This document shows, piece by piece, positions 15,520-24,128 of a stretch of 39,399 bases of DNA. Below the pieces are notes generated by a model. The model did no database searches, had not been told where the DNA came from, and was given only the letters and a program-made list of their open reading frames with translations. The stretch spans positions 1-39,399 of the forward strand of contig JAJDAH010000135.1 in assembly GCA_029261965.1 (NCBI GenBank). Reading direction: 5' to 3'. This stretch comes from Polyangiaceae bacterium. Lineage in GTDB: Bacteria > Myxococcota_A > Polyangia > Polyangiales > Polyangiaceae. Position 1 is the stretch's first letter; each line of letters opens with the position of its first letter. A program made the translations under genes and the position numbers.

Positions 15520-17235
15520 ATGACCGAACGGAAAAGGCGACAGAAAGGAGCTTGGTCATTCTGGCCAGGCGGAGGTTTCGGGGTCGTGCTGCTCTCCCTC
15601 GCTTCGGGCGCGTGCCAAAGCGACAGCGGCGGCGGCCCCGAGGCGACGCCATCGCGCGTCGCGCCTCCCGTTCCCGCCGAAGCACCGCTTCGAAGGCTCA
15701 CCTCGGCGCAGTACCTGCGCATCGTTTCCGATGTCGTCGGTCCCGAAGGTGTGCTTCCGGCGCGGCTCGAAGAAGACTCCGAGTACTTCGGGCTTCTTTC
15801 TTTGGGAGCGGCGAACACCTCGGTCAGCTTCGCCGGGGTCGAGCGCTACGAACGCGCTGCGTACCTGATCGCCGAGCAAGCCCTCGCCGGTGGACCGAAC
15901 CGGCAGAGGCTCGTGCCCTGCGAGCCCCAAGGCGTGGTCGATGCGCAATGCGCCGAGCAGTTCGTCCGCGAGCTCGGGCGCAAGCTCTGGCGCCGGGGCT
16001 TGACCGATGGAGAAGTCGCGACCTTCGCGCAGATCGCTGTCGACGTCGCGAGCGATCCAGCCATCGCCGACTTTCATCGTGGCTTGGAGCTAGCGCTCGC
16101 TGGGCTGCTCCAGAGCCCCGACTTCATCTACCGGGTCGAGGTCGGTGCGCCGGCGCAGGGTGACGATACTCGACTGCGCTTCTCCGACGTCGAGATGGCG
16201 AGCCGCTTGTCGTTCCTCTTCTGGGGCGACGCACCGGACGAAGAGCTCTTGGCGGTGGCCGAGGCGGGCGGTCTCTCGGATCCGGCGACGCTTTCCGAAC
16301 AGGTGGGCCGTTTGATTGCGGACGAACGAATCAAGAACGGCATTCGAACGTTCTTCGACGAGATGCTCAAGCTCGGCGAGCTCGGGCATCTCGAGAAGGA
16401 TCCTACCGTGTTCACGGCGTACAGCGCCGAGCTCGGCCCCTCGGCGCGAGAGCAGACGCTGCTCGACTTGGAGAAGCTCGTCATCGCGGAGGACGGCGAC
16501 TTCCGAGGCATACTGACGAGCACCCGAACGCACGTCGACCGGACTCTCGCCGCCGTCTATCGAGTGCCGGCGCCCAGCGTGGACGGTTTCGCGTTGACCG
16601 TGCTGCCTCCCGATCAAGGACGGGTCGGCCTGTTCGGTCACGCGAGCTTCTTGGCGCTCAATTCGCACGCGGCGAGCACCTCCGCCGTCAAGCGCGGAAA
16701 ATTCGTGCAAGAGGTGTTGCTCTGCAATCCGATTCCGCCCCCTCCTCCAAACGTGAACACCGTGTTGCCAGAGGTCACCGAGGAAGCGGTGACGCTGCGC
16801 GATCGGGTCGGCATTCATCTGACCGACCCGGTGTGCGCCTCGTGCCACGAGCTCATGGATCCCATCGGCCTCGCGTTCGAAACATTCGACGCCATCGGAA
16901 CCTTTCGGTCGCACGACCAGCACGTGGAGATCGACGCGAGCGGAGTCTTGCGCGACGCCGCTTTCGACGACGCCGCTGGGCTCGCTCGAGTCATCGCCGC
17001 CGACCCGAATTTCACCAAATGCTTCGTCGACACTCTCCACAGCTACGCCGTGGGAACACCAGCCGACGGGCGAGCGCGTGGAGAGCTCGACGAGCTTCGC
17101 GATCGTTTCGTCGAGAGCGGCTACCGCGTGCTCGAAGTCATGCGCGCCATCGCGACGAGCCCCCGCTTCTGGGACGCAGCCGTTCAGGTCGGCGACTCAG
17201 GGCCCACCTGCGACCCCATGCCGGAGGACACGTGA
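15520..17235 (+). CDS. DUF1592/DUF1588/DUF1585 c-type cytochrome-like lipoprotein
   Basis: A 571-residue protein. I start it at the ATG at 15520, preceded by GGAG about 8 nt upstream; the frame is open much further upstream but there overlaps the acylase gene. It has a basic n-region, a hydrophobic stretch and a lipobox (ASGAC). Domains in order are DUF1587-like (RRLTSAQYLRIVSDVVG, about 55), DUF1595 (CAEQFVRELGRKLWRRGLT), DUF1592 (LLQSPDFIYRVE through RLSFLFWGDAPDEEL), DUF1588 (FLALNSHAASTSAVKRG, then VCASCHELMDPIGLAFE) and DUF1585 at the end. The CASCH in DUF1588 is a c-type heme-binding motif. The family is almost always encoded beside a DUF1552 protein, as here. Its reaction is not established. 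Confidence 0.9.
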   Translation: MTERKRRQKGAWSFWPGGGFGVVLLSLASGACQSDSGGGPEATPSRVAPPVPAEAPLRRLTSAQYLRIVSDVVGPEGVLPARLEEDSEYFGLLSLGAANTSVSFAGVERYERAAYLIAEQALAGGPNRQRLVPCEPQGVVDAQCAEQFVRELGRKLWRRGLTDGEVATFAQIAVDVASDPAIADFHRGLELALAGLLQSPDFIYRVEVGAPAQGDDTRLRFSDVEMASRLSFLFWGDAPDEELLAVAEAGGLSDPATLSEQVGRLIADERIKNGIRTFFDEMLKLGELGHLEKDPTVFTAYSAELGPSAREQTLLDLEKLVIAEDGDFRGILTSTRTHVDRTLAAVYRVPAPSVDGFALTVLPPDQGRVGLFGHASFLALNSHAASTSAVKRGKFVQEVLLCNPIPPPPPNVNTVLPEVTEEAVTLRDRVGIHLTDPVCASCHELMDPIGLAFETFDAIGTFRSHDQHVEIDASGVLRDAAFDDAAGLARVIAADPNFTKCFVDTLHSYAVGTPADGRARGELDELRDRFVESGYRVLEVMRAIATSPRFWDAAVQVGDSGPTCDPMPEDT

Positions 17236-18614
17236 TGAGCAGAGCCGGAAGAACCCTTCTCGACCGGAGGACGTTGCTTCGTGGGGCCATCGGGGGCGTT
17301 GCGATGTCGATGGGGCTGCCGACGCTCGAGCTTTTTCTCGATGCCAACGGCGACGCCTACGCCGACGGCAGCTCGTTCCCAAAACGATTCGGCGTGTTTT
17401 TTTGGGGAAACGGCACGCTGCCGGGTCTGTGGACGCCCACGACGCAAGGCGCGAGCTGGGAGCTCAGCGAGCAGCTCGGGCCACTAGCAGCGGTCAAAGA
17501 TCAGATCAGCGTCGTCACCGGCATGGCGCTCAAGTCGCCGAACAGCACACCCCACGAAAGCGGCGCGTCGGGCATCATGGCCGGAGGGGACTTGATCCAG
17601 AACACGTTCTCGCTGACCCGTCCCTCGGTGGATCAGTCGGTCGCTGACGAAATCGGACGCGACACGCGGTTTCGCTCGCTCGAGCTCGGCGTCGTCGACG
17701 AGGGAAACTTCTGGTCGTTCGCCGACGCGAACGTACCGAACCCCATCGAGTTCGATCCGCACACGCTGTATCGGCGCCTCTTTGTCGATGGGTTCACCCC
17801 GCCAGGGGCCGAGCCCGTCGTCGATCCCCTGCTCGTGCACCGACTGAGCGTGCTCGACGCCGTACGCGAGCAGTCCGGGCGGCTTTGCGGAAAGCTCGGC
17901 GCGGTCGACCGCCAACGCCTCGAGCAGCACCTCGACGGGGTACGCGACCTCGAGCGCCAACTTGCCAACGTGACGCCGACACCGCTCGGATGTGTGGTAC
18001 CCGGCCAGCCGGCGACCGACTATCCCGCGCTGCCGGACGGGTCCCCGGATCTCAGCGCGCGCAATGCCGTCATGGCGGGGCTCCTGGCCTCGGCGCTGTC
18101 GTGCGATCAGACCCGCGTGTTTACCTACTGGCTGACCGGGTCGCAGGCGGAGGTGCGCCTCCCGGGGGTCGAGTGCACGGATCCGGCCAGTGGCGCGGTC
18201 GGACCATGCCCCGAGACCTTTCACCGATACACCCACGACGAGCGCGGAGTCGACTGGTCGGATCAGCCCATCGTCAACCAGTGCGTCAAGCGGGTGATGG
18301 TGGAGCTCAACGAGTTTCTCTCGACGCTCTCGGGTACGCCCGAGGGCGACGGCTCGCTGCTCGATAATTGCGGCATCCTCTGCACCTCCGACTGTTCGTG
18401 GGGCGCCTACCACCTCGTCGACGAATATCCGATCATCGTGGCGGGCAGGGCCGGTGGCACGCTCAACGCCGGTGTTCACTACCGTTCGCCGAGTGCCGAG
18501 AACGTCAACAGCGTCACTCTGAGCTTGGCTCGTGCCATGGGCCTGAATTGGTCTTCGTGGGGTGAAGGCGCAGCGAAGACCAGTGACGGCTTGAGCGCCA
18601 TCGAGAATTGGTAG
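17235..18614 (+). CDS. DUF1552 family protein with twin-arginine signal
   Basis: A 459-residue protein whose ATG shares its A with the TGA of the preceding gene, implying translational coupling. The N-terminus carries a twin-arginine signal (DRRTLLRGAIGGVAMSMGLP), so it is exported folded by Tat. The body shows typical DUF1552 features: KRFGVFFWGNGTLPGLW, the S-G-A-S-G segment near residue 110, LDAVREQSGRL with a following LEQHLDGVRDLE, and the H-x-x-T-H-D-like HRYTHDERG. The family belongs to a broader alkaline phosphatase-like/sulfatase-like group of unknown activity and pairs with DUF1592 proteins. The Tat signal suggests a cofactor or cytoplasmic folding requirement. Confidence 0.9.
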   Translation: MSRAGRTLLDRRTLLRGAIGGVAMSMGLPTLELFLDANGDAYADGSSFPKRFGVFFWGNGTLPGLWTPTTQGASWELSEQLGPLAAVKDQISVVTGMALKSPNSTPHESGASGIMAGGDLIQNTFSLTRPSVDQSVADEIGRDTRFRSLELGVVDEGNFWSFADANVPNPIEFDPHTLYRRLFVDGFTPPGAEPVVDPLLVHRLSVLDAVREQSGRLCGKLGAVDRQRLEQHLDGVRDLERQLANVTPTPLGCVVPGQPATDYPALPDGSPDLSARNAVMAGLLASALSCDQTRVFTYWLTGSQAEVRLPGVECTDPASGAVGPCPETFHRYTHDERGVDWSDQPIVNQCVKRVMVELNEFLSTLSGTPEGDGSLLDNCGILCTSDCSWGAYHLVDEYPIIVAGRAGGTLNAGVHYRSPSAENVNSVTLSLARAMGLNWSSWGEGAAKTSDGLSAIENW

Positions 18615-18621
18615 GTCGGAA

Positions 18622-19575
18622 ATGCATGGACTTCTCCGGTATTCGTCGCCCCTGGCCGCATCGGTGGTTGCGCTCGCGATCGCCGGTTGCGGTGATTCCG
18701 CCGAACCGCCCGACGAGCCGAACCCGCCCGAAGATCCACCCATCGCTCTCGAGGGACGCTGCCTGGGCGGCGACGATCCGACCAAGAGCATCACCCTTCT
18801 CATAGACGACTACGACATCGTCATTCCCGAAGCGGGCGCGAGCCTGGGTGTCGACCTCGACGGCGTCGATGGGAGCGACGAAACCGGGCTCGGCTGCGGC
18901 ATCGACGACCTCGTCGGCGTCGACGGCACGCCGGGCGTCGACAACGCGCTCGGGCCGATCTGGGGCACCTTCATCGGCATCCTCGGAGAGGCCATGGCGC
19001 AGGGACTTCAGCAAAGCGCCATCTTCGACGGACGGGTGTTGATGCTGCTGCGTCTCGAGGGCGTCGACGACTACGCGAGCGATGATTGCGTCGACCTCAG
19101 GACTCTCACCGGCAACGGTGCGCCGCTCATCGGCACCGACGGAAGGCTGTTGCCCTACCAGACCTTCGGAATCGACTCCGACCGCTCGACCAGCTTCGCG
19201 CACGCGGGCTCGATCGACGAGGGGACTGCCCGAGTGCGCGCCGAAGTCGTGAAGGTGGAAGCGAATCTCGGTAGATACACGTTCGTCGCGGCGTTCCGCG
19301 ACGCCGTCGTCGAGATCGCTCTCGATGAAGACGGCGCAACCGGCGTCTTGTCCGGGGGACTCGATACCGATTTCGTAGTCCGCGCCGCCCAGGAGGAGGC
19401 CCAGTTCAGCGAAGCATCGAGCCTCGTCGACGCGATTCCCATGCTCGTCGAAGCTTCCGCAGACCTGGCCCCCGACGCGGCCGGCAAGTGCACGCAGATC
19501 AGTTCGGTGATCACGTTCGACGCCATTCCGGTGTTCGTCGCCAGCGATGCCCCGAGCGTGGAGGAAGAGGGCTAG
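18622..19575 (+). CDS. Asp-rich lipoprotein of the acylase operon, function unknown
   Basis: A 317-residue protein, 7 nt after the DUF1552 stop, with a lipoprotein signal (MHGLLRYSSPLAASVVALAIAGC). The N-terminal part of the mature chain is rich in Asp and Gly (G-V-D-L-D-G-V-D-G-S-D, then VGVDGTPGVDNALGP), which looks like calcium-binding loops. The rest is beta-rich with no named domain. Position and spacing make it the last gene of the acylase-DUF1592-DUF1552 operon and probably a partner in the same envelope process. No strong terminator follows. Confidence 0.75.
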   Translation: MHGLLRYSSPLAASVVALAIAGCGDSAEPPDEPNPPEDPPIALEGRCLGGDDPTKSITLLIDDYDIVIPEAGASLGVDLDGVDGSDETGLGCGIDDLVGVDGTPGVDNALGPIWGTFIGILGEAMAQGLQQSAIFDGRVLMLLRLEGVDDYASDDCVDLRTLTGNGAPLIGTDGRLLPYQTFGIDSDRSTSFAHAGSIDEGTARVRAEVVKVEANLGRYTFVAAFRDAVVEIALDEDGATGVLSGGLDTDFVVRAAQEEAQFSEASSLVDAIPMLVEASADLAPDAAGKCTQISSVITFDAIPVFVASDAPSVEEEG

Positions 19576-20234
19576 CGAGGCCAGCGACGTCGACATGGCT
19601 TCCGGGCGCCTGGGCCCACATGAGCGCTGAGCCTTCACCGATGACCTCGTCTCGCGCGAGCTTCCGCCGTCGCAGATCCAATGGGGAGGGCTCACCTGCA
19701 GCGGGGAGGAGCGCGGCGCGACCCGGCGCAACGGGCTGCTCGATCTCCTGACCGTTGAACCGCGACTATCGCTTTCAACCAGAATGTGCGCGCACGGGGG
19801 AAGTTCTTGGACCGCGATGCTCCGAGAGGCCAGCCCAGCCGACGCCAGCGCTGAGTAAGGCCCTAGCCGCGCTCCAGCGCGCTGGCCCGCGAATGTTTTC
19901 GCGCTGCACACGTGGACGCACACGATTTTTTTCTCGTGTCGACAGCGTTTCGGTCAGGCCGATCTCTTTTCAGGTCGGTGAGCGACGCGTTTCGGGATGA
20001 CGTCGCGCGTGCTCTGACATTTCGCGCGGGTTTCCGAAGTCGCCGAGTTTCTCAATGGTTTCAGATTCTTGCGACACTTTACGCTTGATCGAATTGTGCG
20101 GAGCGTTAACATCAACTCATCGACTGGCGCCACCGCGCGCCAAACCGTCCTGGTTGAACGAGCTGCAGCATGGCGCCCCGGCGCACGCTGTCTGAGCCAG
20201 GCGAGGGGGTCGCGACGCCGTCGAGCACGCCGCC
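19576..20234. other. Long intergenic region before the nitrate operon
   Basis: About 660 bp without a convincing gene. A plus-strand frame around 19640-19850 is open but matches no family I know. An inverted repeat ACACGA/TCGTGT with a T7-containing loop lies near 19918-19940. The last 190 bp are locally AT-richer (around 20040-20115) and include TTGATC (20085-20090) and TAACAT (20107-20112) spaced by 16 nt, a weak promoter candidate. That would leave a leader of about 120 nt before the nitrite reductase gene. I see no clear FNR box, sigma-54 site or attenuator. Confidence 0.35.
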
Positions 20235-23200
20235 ATGGATCCGTACACTCTCAACCCGTCTCGTCCCTTCGATGGGCTTCGTATCGCGCTCCCCGACACC
20301 GAGCGGTCGGCACGCGCCGCAGGGCTCGCCGAGCGCCTCGGGGCCTCGGTCGTTCGATTTCGCCTCTCGAGCCACGTTGGCGACCCCGAACGACGGGGCA
20401 TCGAGCATTGGGTGAACGAGCTGCTCGGCGGCGCCTTCGACGACGTCGTCTTCTCGACCGCTCAGGGCGTGCACGTGCTTCTCGGTTATGGTCGGTGCCG
20501 TCACGACGAAGAAGCGACAATCGAAGCGCTTGCACGAGCGCGATGCATCGCTCGCGGACCGCAGGTGGCCGCAGCCCTCGATGGCCACGGGATCGAGGTC
20601 GACATCCGCTCGGACGACGCGACCAGCGCGAGCCTGCTCGCAGCTCTCGCCGGCCTCGATTTCTCGAAGCGAACGGTGGCGCTCCAGCTCTTCGCACGAA
20701 ACCGAGAAACCGTTCTCCGTGAGCACCTGCGTGAGGCAGGAGCTTCTCTCCGTACTCTTGCAAGCAGCACCGACGAGGATGCGCCCACGATCGAGCTGAT
20801 CGAGCTGATCGAGCACGGACGGCTCGATGCCGTCCTCTTCACCAGCTCGACCCAGATCGATCGCGTGCTCGGGGTTGCGAAGGAGTGCGGACGAATCCAA
20901 TCGCTTCGACGAGGTTTCGATGCGACGCGCGTAGTCGCCGTCGGAGCAGCCGCTGCCGAATCTCTTCGCGAGAACGCCGTGCGCGTGGATGCGCTCGTCT
21001 CTCGTCGTGTGCTCGACGAGCCCGATCGAGAGCTACTCGCCGAGTCCCTCGACCGGGACGTCCGACCCGTTGACGCTCCGAGACCCGCGACGGACAGTGC
21101 TCGCTCCAGCCGCCGTCGCACGGTCGTCGTCATCGGCAACGGGATGGTGAGTCACCGCTTTTGCGAGCGAATCGTCGACTACGACGACGACGGATCGATC
21201 CAGCTCGTCGTCCTGGGCGACGAGCCGCTGCCCGCCTACGACCGCGTGAATCTGACGAGCTACCTCGACAAGAAGAGCGCTGACGAGCTGTTGCTTGCGG
21301 AACCGGATTGGTACGCCGCCCACGGAATCGACCTTCGCCTCGGCCGTCGCGCCGTTTCGATAGACCGCGACCTCCGGCTCGTGGAGACCGATGATGGCGA
21401 GGCCGTTCGCTACGACGCTCTCGTGCTCGCCACGGGATCGGAGCCTTTCGTCCCGCCGGTGCCGGGCATGAATCTCGACGGCGTCTTCGTCTATCGCACC
21501 ATCGCGGATTTGGACGCAATCCGCACGCGCGCTCGAACTGCGACTCGGGCCGCCGTCATCGGTGGCGGACTCCTGGGGCTCGAGGCGGCAAAAGCAGTCC
21601 GAGATCTGGGTGTCGAAACTCACGTCGTCGAGTTCGCCTCCCGGCTCATGCCTCGGCAGCTTGACGAGCTCGGCGGCCAGCTGCTCGCGCGAGTGGTCGA
21701 AAACCTTGGCGTGCACGTTCACGTCGAAAAAGCCACGAAGAAAGCCAAGGGCGACCGCGCAGTCGAAGGGCTCGTGTTCGCGGACGGGCCGGATCTCGAC
21801 ATCGACATGGTCGTCGTGTCGGCAGGAATCCGCCCTCGCAGTGACCTGGCCGACCGCGCGGGCCTGCGGGTCGGCGAACGCGGCGGAGTCGTAGTCGGCG
21901 ACGACCTGCGCACCGACGATCCCCGCATCTACGCGATCGGCGAGTGCGCGCTGCATCACGGCACGACCTACGGGCTCGTGGCGCCGGGCTACGACATGGC
22001 TGACACCCTCGCGCAGACACTGACCGGCAGTCCTTCGGCGTTCGAAGGCTCGGACATGTCCACGAAGCTCAAGTTGCTCGGCGTCGACGTTGCAAGTCTC
22101 GGCAAGCCTTTTCCGGACAACCCGGATCAGCCGACGGTCGTTCTCCAGGACTTGGTCAACGGGGTCTACAAGAAGCTGGTCCTCGACGACGCCGGCGAGC
22201 GGCTCGTCGGCGCGATGCTGGTCGGCGACGCCAAAGAGTATGCTTCCTTGCTCCACCTGGTTCGAAGCGGGGAGAAGGTGTCGGGTAACCTCGACGCGCT
22301 CATCGTCGGCGACCGCGACGGAGGCGACGACGGTGGCGGCCTACCCGCCGAAGCGCAGATCTGCTCGTGTAACAACGTCACGATGGGCGACCTTTGCCGC
22401 GGCATCCGCGAGCAAAGCCTGGCGAGCCTCCAAGACGTCCAGAAACACACGAGCGCCGGCACCGGTTGCGGCGGCTGCTTGCCGACGGTGGCGGACATCC
22501 TGAGCGCCGAGCTCATCGCCCAAGGGCATCGCGTGAGCCGACCCGCCTTGTGCGAGCACTTCGCCTACACGCGCCAGGAGCTCTACGAGATCGTCAAGGT
22601 TCGGCGCATCGCAGACTTCGACGCCTTGCTGGCTGAATACGGACGAGGCGATGGCTGCGAAGTCTGCAAGCCGGCTGTGGCATCGATCCTCGCGAGCACT
22701 CACAACGAGCTCATCACGCACCACCAGACGATCCAGGACACCAACGACCGTTTCCTGGCGAACATCCAACGCAGGGGCCTGTATTCGGTCATCCCCAGAA
22801 TCCCTGGTGGTGAGATCACCCCCGACAAGCTCATCGCGCTCGGCACCATCGCGAAGAAGCACGGGCTCTACACCAAGATCACCGGCGGACAGCGGGTCGA
22901 TCTGCTCGGCGCCCGCCTGGACCAGCTTCCCGACATCTGGGAAGCGCTCGTGCAAGAGGGCTTCGAGAGTGGCCATGCCTACGGCAAAGCCATGCGCACG
23001 GTGAAGAGTTGTGTCGGCTCCACTTGGTGTCGGTACGGCGTTCAAGATTCCGTGTCGATGGCTCTGAGGGTCGAGGGTCGCTACAAGGGCGTGAGATCAC
23101 CACACAAGCTCAAAGGCGCCGTGAGTGGATGCATCCGCGAATGCGCGGAGGCTCAGAGCAAAGACTTCGGTCTTATCGCCACCGAGCGCGGGTACAACGT

Positions 23201-24050
23201 GTACGTCTGCGGAAATGGTGGCACCAAGCCCCGTCATGCAGACCTACTGGCGGCCGACGTCGACGCGGACACCGCGGTCCGCTACCTCGACCGGTTCTTG
23301 ATGTACTATATTCAGACCGCCGACAAGCTCACACGCACGTCGGTATGGCTCGAAAGGCTCGACGGCGGCATCGAGTATCTCAAAGAAGTCGTCGTCGACG
23401 ACCGGCTCGGCATCTGTGAGCAGCTCGAGCTAGACATGCAGCATCTCGTCGACACCTACCAGTGCGAGTGGGCAGCCGTAGTCAGCGACCCAGAGCAGCG
23501 GGCACGGTTCCACCATTTCGCCAACTCGAGCGAGACGGACGGCAACATCGAGTTCGTGGTCGAGCGCGGACAGCTGCGGCCTGCGGATTGGCTTCGCGAC
23601 GATCGCTCGGACCATGATGTCGAGCGGCGCGTCTCACTTCCCGTTCTTCAGACGAGCTGGGTCCGGGTCGGCCGCGTCGAGGACTTTCCGGAAAACGGTG
23701 GACGGGCGATCAAGTACGGAGCCACCCAAGTCGCGGTCTTCAACTTCGAGTCCCGCGACCGCTGGTATGCGACTCAGAACACGTGCCCGCACCGGCTGGA
23801 CCAGGTCTTGTCCCGCGGCATCATCGGAGACGCTGGCGGCGAGCCGAAAGTCGCTTGCCCGCTGCACAAGAAGACGTTCTCGCTCGAATCGGGTGAGTGC
23901 TTGAGCGGCGAGCCCTATCGAGTTCGAACGTTCGACGTGAAGGTCGCTGACGGCGAGGTGCTCGTCGACCTTCCGCCGGAGCACGCAATGGTGTCTTTGG
24001 TCCCCCACTGTCCTGCTCCAGCCAAGCCGCCGGCGCGGGCAACGCACTGA
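20235..24050 (+). CDS. nirB: HemD-NirB-NirD triple fusion: uroporphyrinogen-III synthase, siroheme nitrite reductase and Rieske subunit
   Basis: A 1271-residue protein. Residues 1-about 285 are a HemD-type uroporphyrinogen-III synthase domain (GLRIALPDTERS, DDVVFSTAQGVHVL, ARGPQVAAAL, VALQLFARN, DAVLFTSSTQ, VVAVGAAAAESL). NirB begins near 295: FAD/NAD Rossmann motifs VVVIGNGMVSHR and AAVIGGGLLGLEAAK (about 440), a [2Fe-2S] BFD domain with Cys710, 712, 745 and 748, a second BFD-like domain (CEHF near 773, GDGCEVC near 807), then the siroheme/[4Fe-4S] Cys926-Cys932 (CVGSTWC) and Cys966-Cys970 (CIREC). The C-terminal NirD domain keeps both Rieske pairs, CPH (1183-1185) and CPLH (1208-1211). It reduces nitrite to ammonium with NAD(P)H in the cytoplasm. 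It heads the nitrate operon. HemD makes the precursor of siroheme, so the fusion links cofactor supply to its user. Confidence 0.92.
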   Translation: MDPYTLNPSRPFDGLRIALPDTERSARAAGLAERLGASVVRFRLSSHVGDPERRGIEHWVNELLGGAFDDVVFSTAQGVHVLLGYGRCRHDEEATIEALARARCIARGPQVAAALDGHGIEVDIRSDDATSASLLAALAGLDFSKRTVALQLFARNRETVLREHLREAGASLRTLASSTDEDAPTIELIELIEHGRLDAVLFTSSTQIDRVLGVAKECGRIQSLRRGFDATRVVAVGAAAAESLRENAVRVDALVSRRVLDEPDRELLAESLDRDVRPVDAPRPATDSARSSRRRTVVVIGNGMVSHRFCERIVDYDDDGSIQLVVLGDEPLPAYDRVNLTSYLDKKSADELLLAEPDWYAAHGIDLRLGRRAVSIDRDLRLVETDDGEAVRYDALVLATGSEPFVPPVPGMNLDGVFVYRTIADLDAIRTRARTATRAAVIGGGLLGLEAAKAVRDLGVETHVVEFASRLMPRQLDELGGQLLARVVENLGVHVHVEKATKKAKGDRAVEGLVFADGPDLDIDMVVVSAGIRPRSDLADRAGLRVGERGGVVVGDDLRTDDPRIYAIGECALHHGTTYGLVAPGYDMADTLAQTLTGSPSAFEGSDMSTKLKLLGVDVASLGKPFPDNPDQPTVVLQDLVNGVYKKLVLDDAGERLVGAMLVGDAKEYASLLHLVRSGEKVSGNLDALIVGDRDGGDDGGGLPAEAQICSCNNVTMGDLCRGIREQSLASLQDVQKHTSAGTGCGGCLPTVADILSAELIAQGHRVSRPALCEHFAYTRQELYEIVKVRRIADFDALLAEYGRGDGCEVCKPAVASILASTHNELITHHQTIQDTNDRFLANIQRRGLYSVIPRIPGGEITPDKLIALGTIAKKHGLYTKITGGQRVDLLGARLDQLPDIWEALVQEGFESGHAYGKAMRTVKSCVGSTWCRYGVQDSVSMALRVEGRYKGVRSPHKLKGAVSGCIRECAEAQSKDFGLIATERGYNVYVCGNGGTKPRHADLLAADVDADTAVRYLDRFLMYYIQTADKLTRTSVWLERLDGGIEYLKEVVVDDRLGICEQLELDMQHLVDTYQCEWAAVVSDPEQRARFHHFANSSETDGNIEFVVERGQLRPADWLRDDRSDHDVERRVSLPVLQTSWVRVGRVEDFPENGGRAIKYGATQVAVFNFESRDRWYATQNTCPHRLDQVLSRGIIGDAGGEPKVACPLHKKTFSLESGECLSGEPYRVRTFDVKVADGEVLVDLPPEHAMVSLVPHCPAPAKPPARATH

Positions 24051-24118
24051 GCGCGAGTTTTTCGGGGAGGTTTCGGCGAATGACGAGCTTCGGCTCGGTC
24101 GGGAGAAGTGCACGAACT

Positions 24119-24123
24119 GGAGG
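24119..24123 (+). promoter_or_regulatory. Ribosome binding site deciding the NarK start
   Basis: GGAGG ends 5 nt before a GTG at 24129. The open frame also contains a GTG at 24108, but that one has only GGGAGA immediately against it. I therefore choose 24129. Confidence 0.65.
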
Positions 24124-24128
24124 ATCCC

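Noticed and set aside
17484-18803. Long minus-strand open frame opposite the DUF1552 gene
   Set aside because: Shadow of the strongly supported plus-strand gene. No start context or family.
19576-19860. Plus-strand open frame after the acylase operon
   Set aside because: No start with ribosome binding site, no signal, no recognisable family; frames on both strands are equally open.
20040-20075. Sigma-54 promoter (TGG...TTGC) upstream of the nitrite reductase
   Set aside because: The GG to GC spacing is 12 nt rather than the required 10, and the -24 element lacks the CAC.
20081-20098. FNR/NnrR box TTGAT-N4-ATCAA upstream of the nitrate operon
   Set aside because: Only the left half (TTGAT) matches; the right half reads TTGTG.
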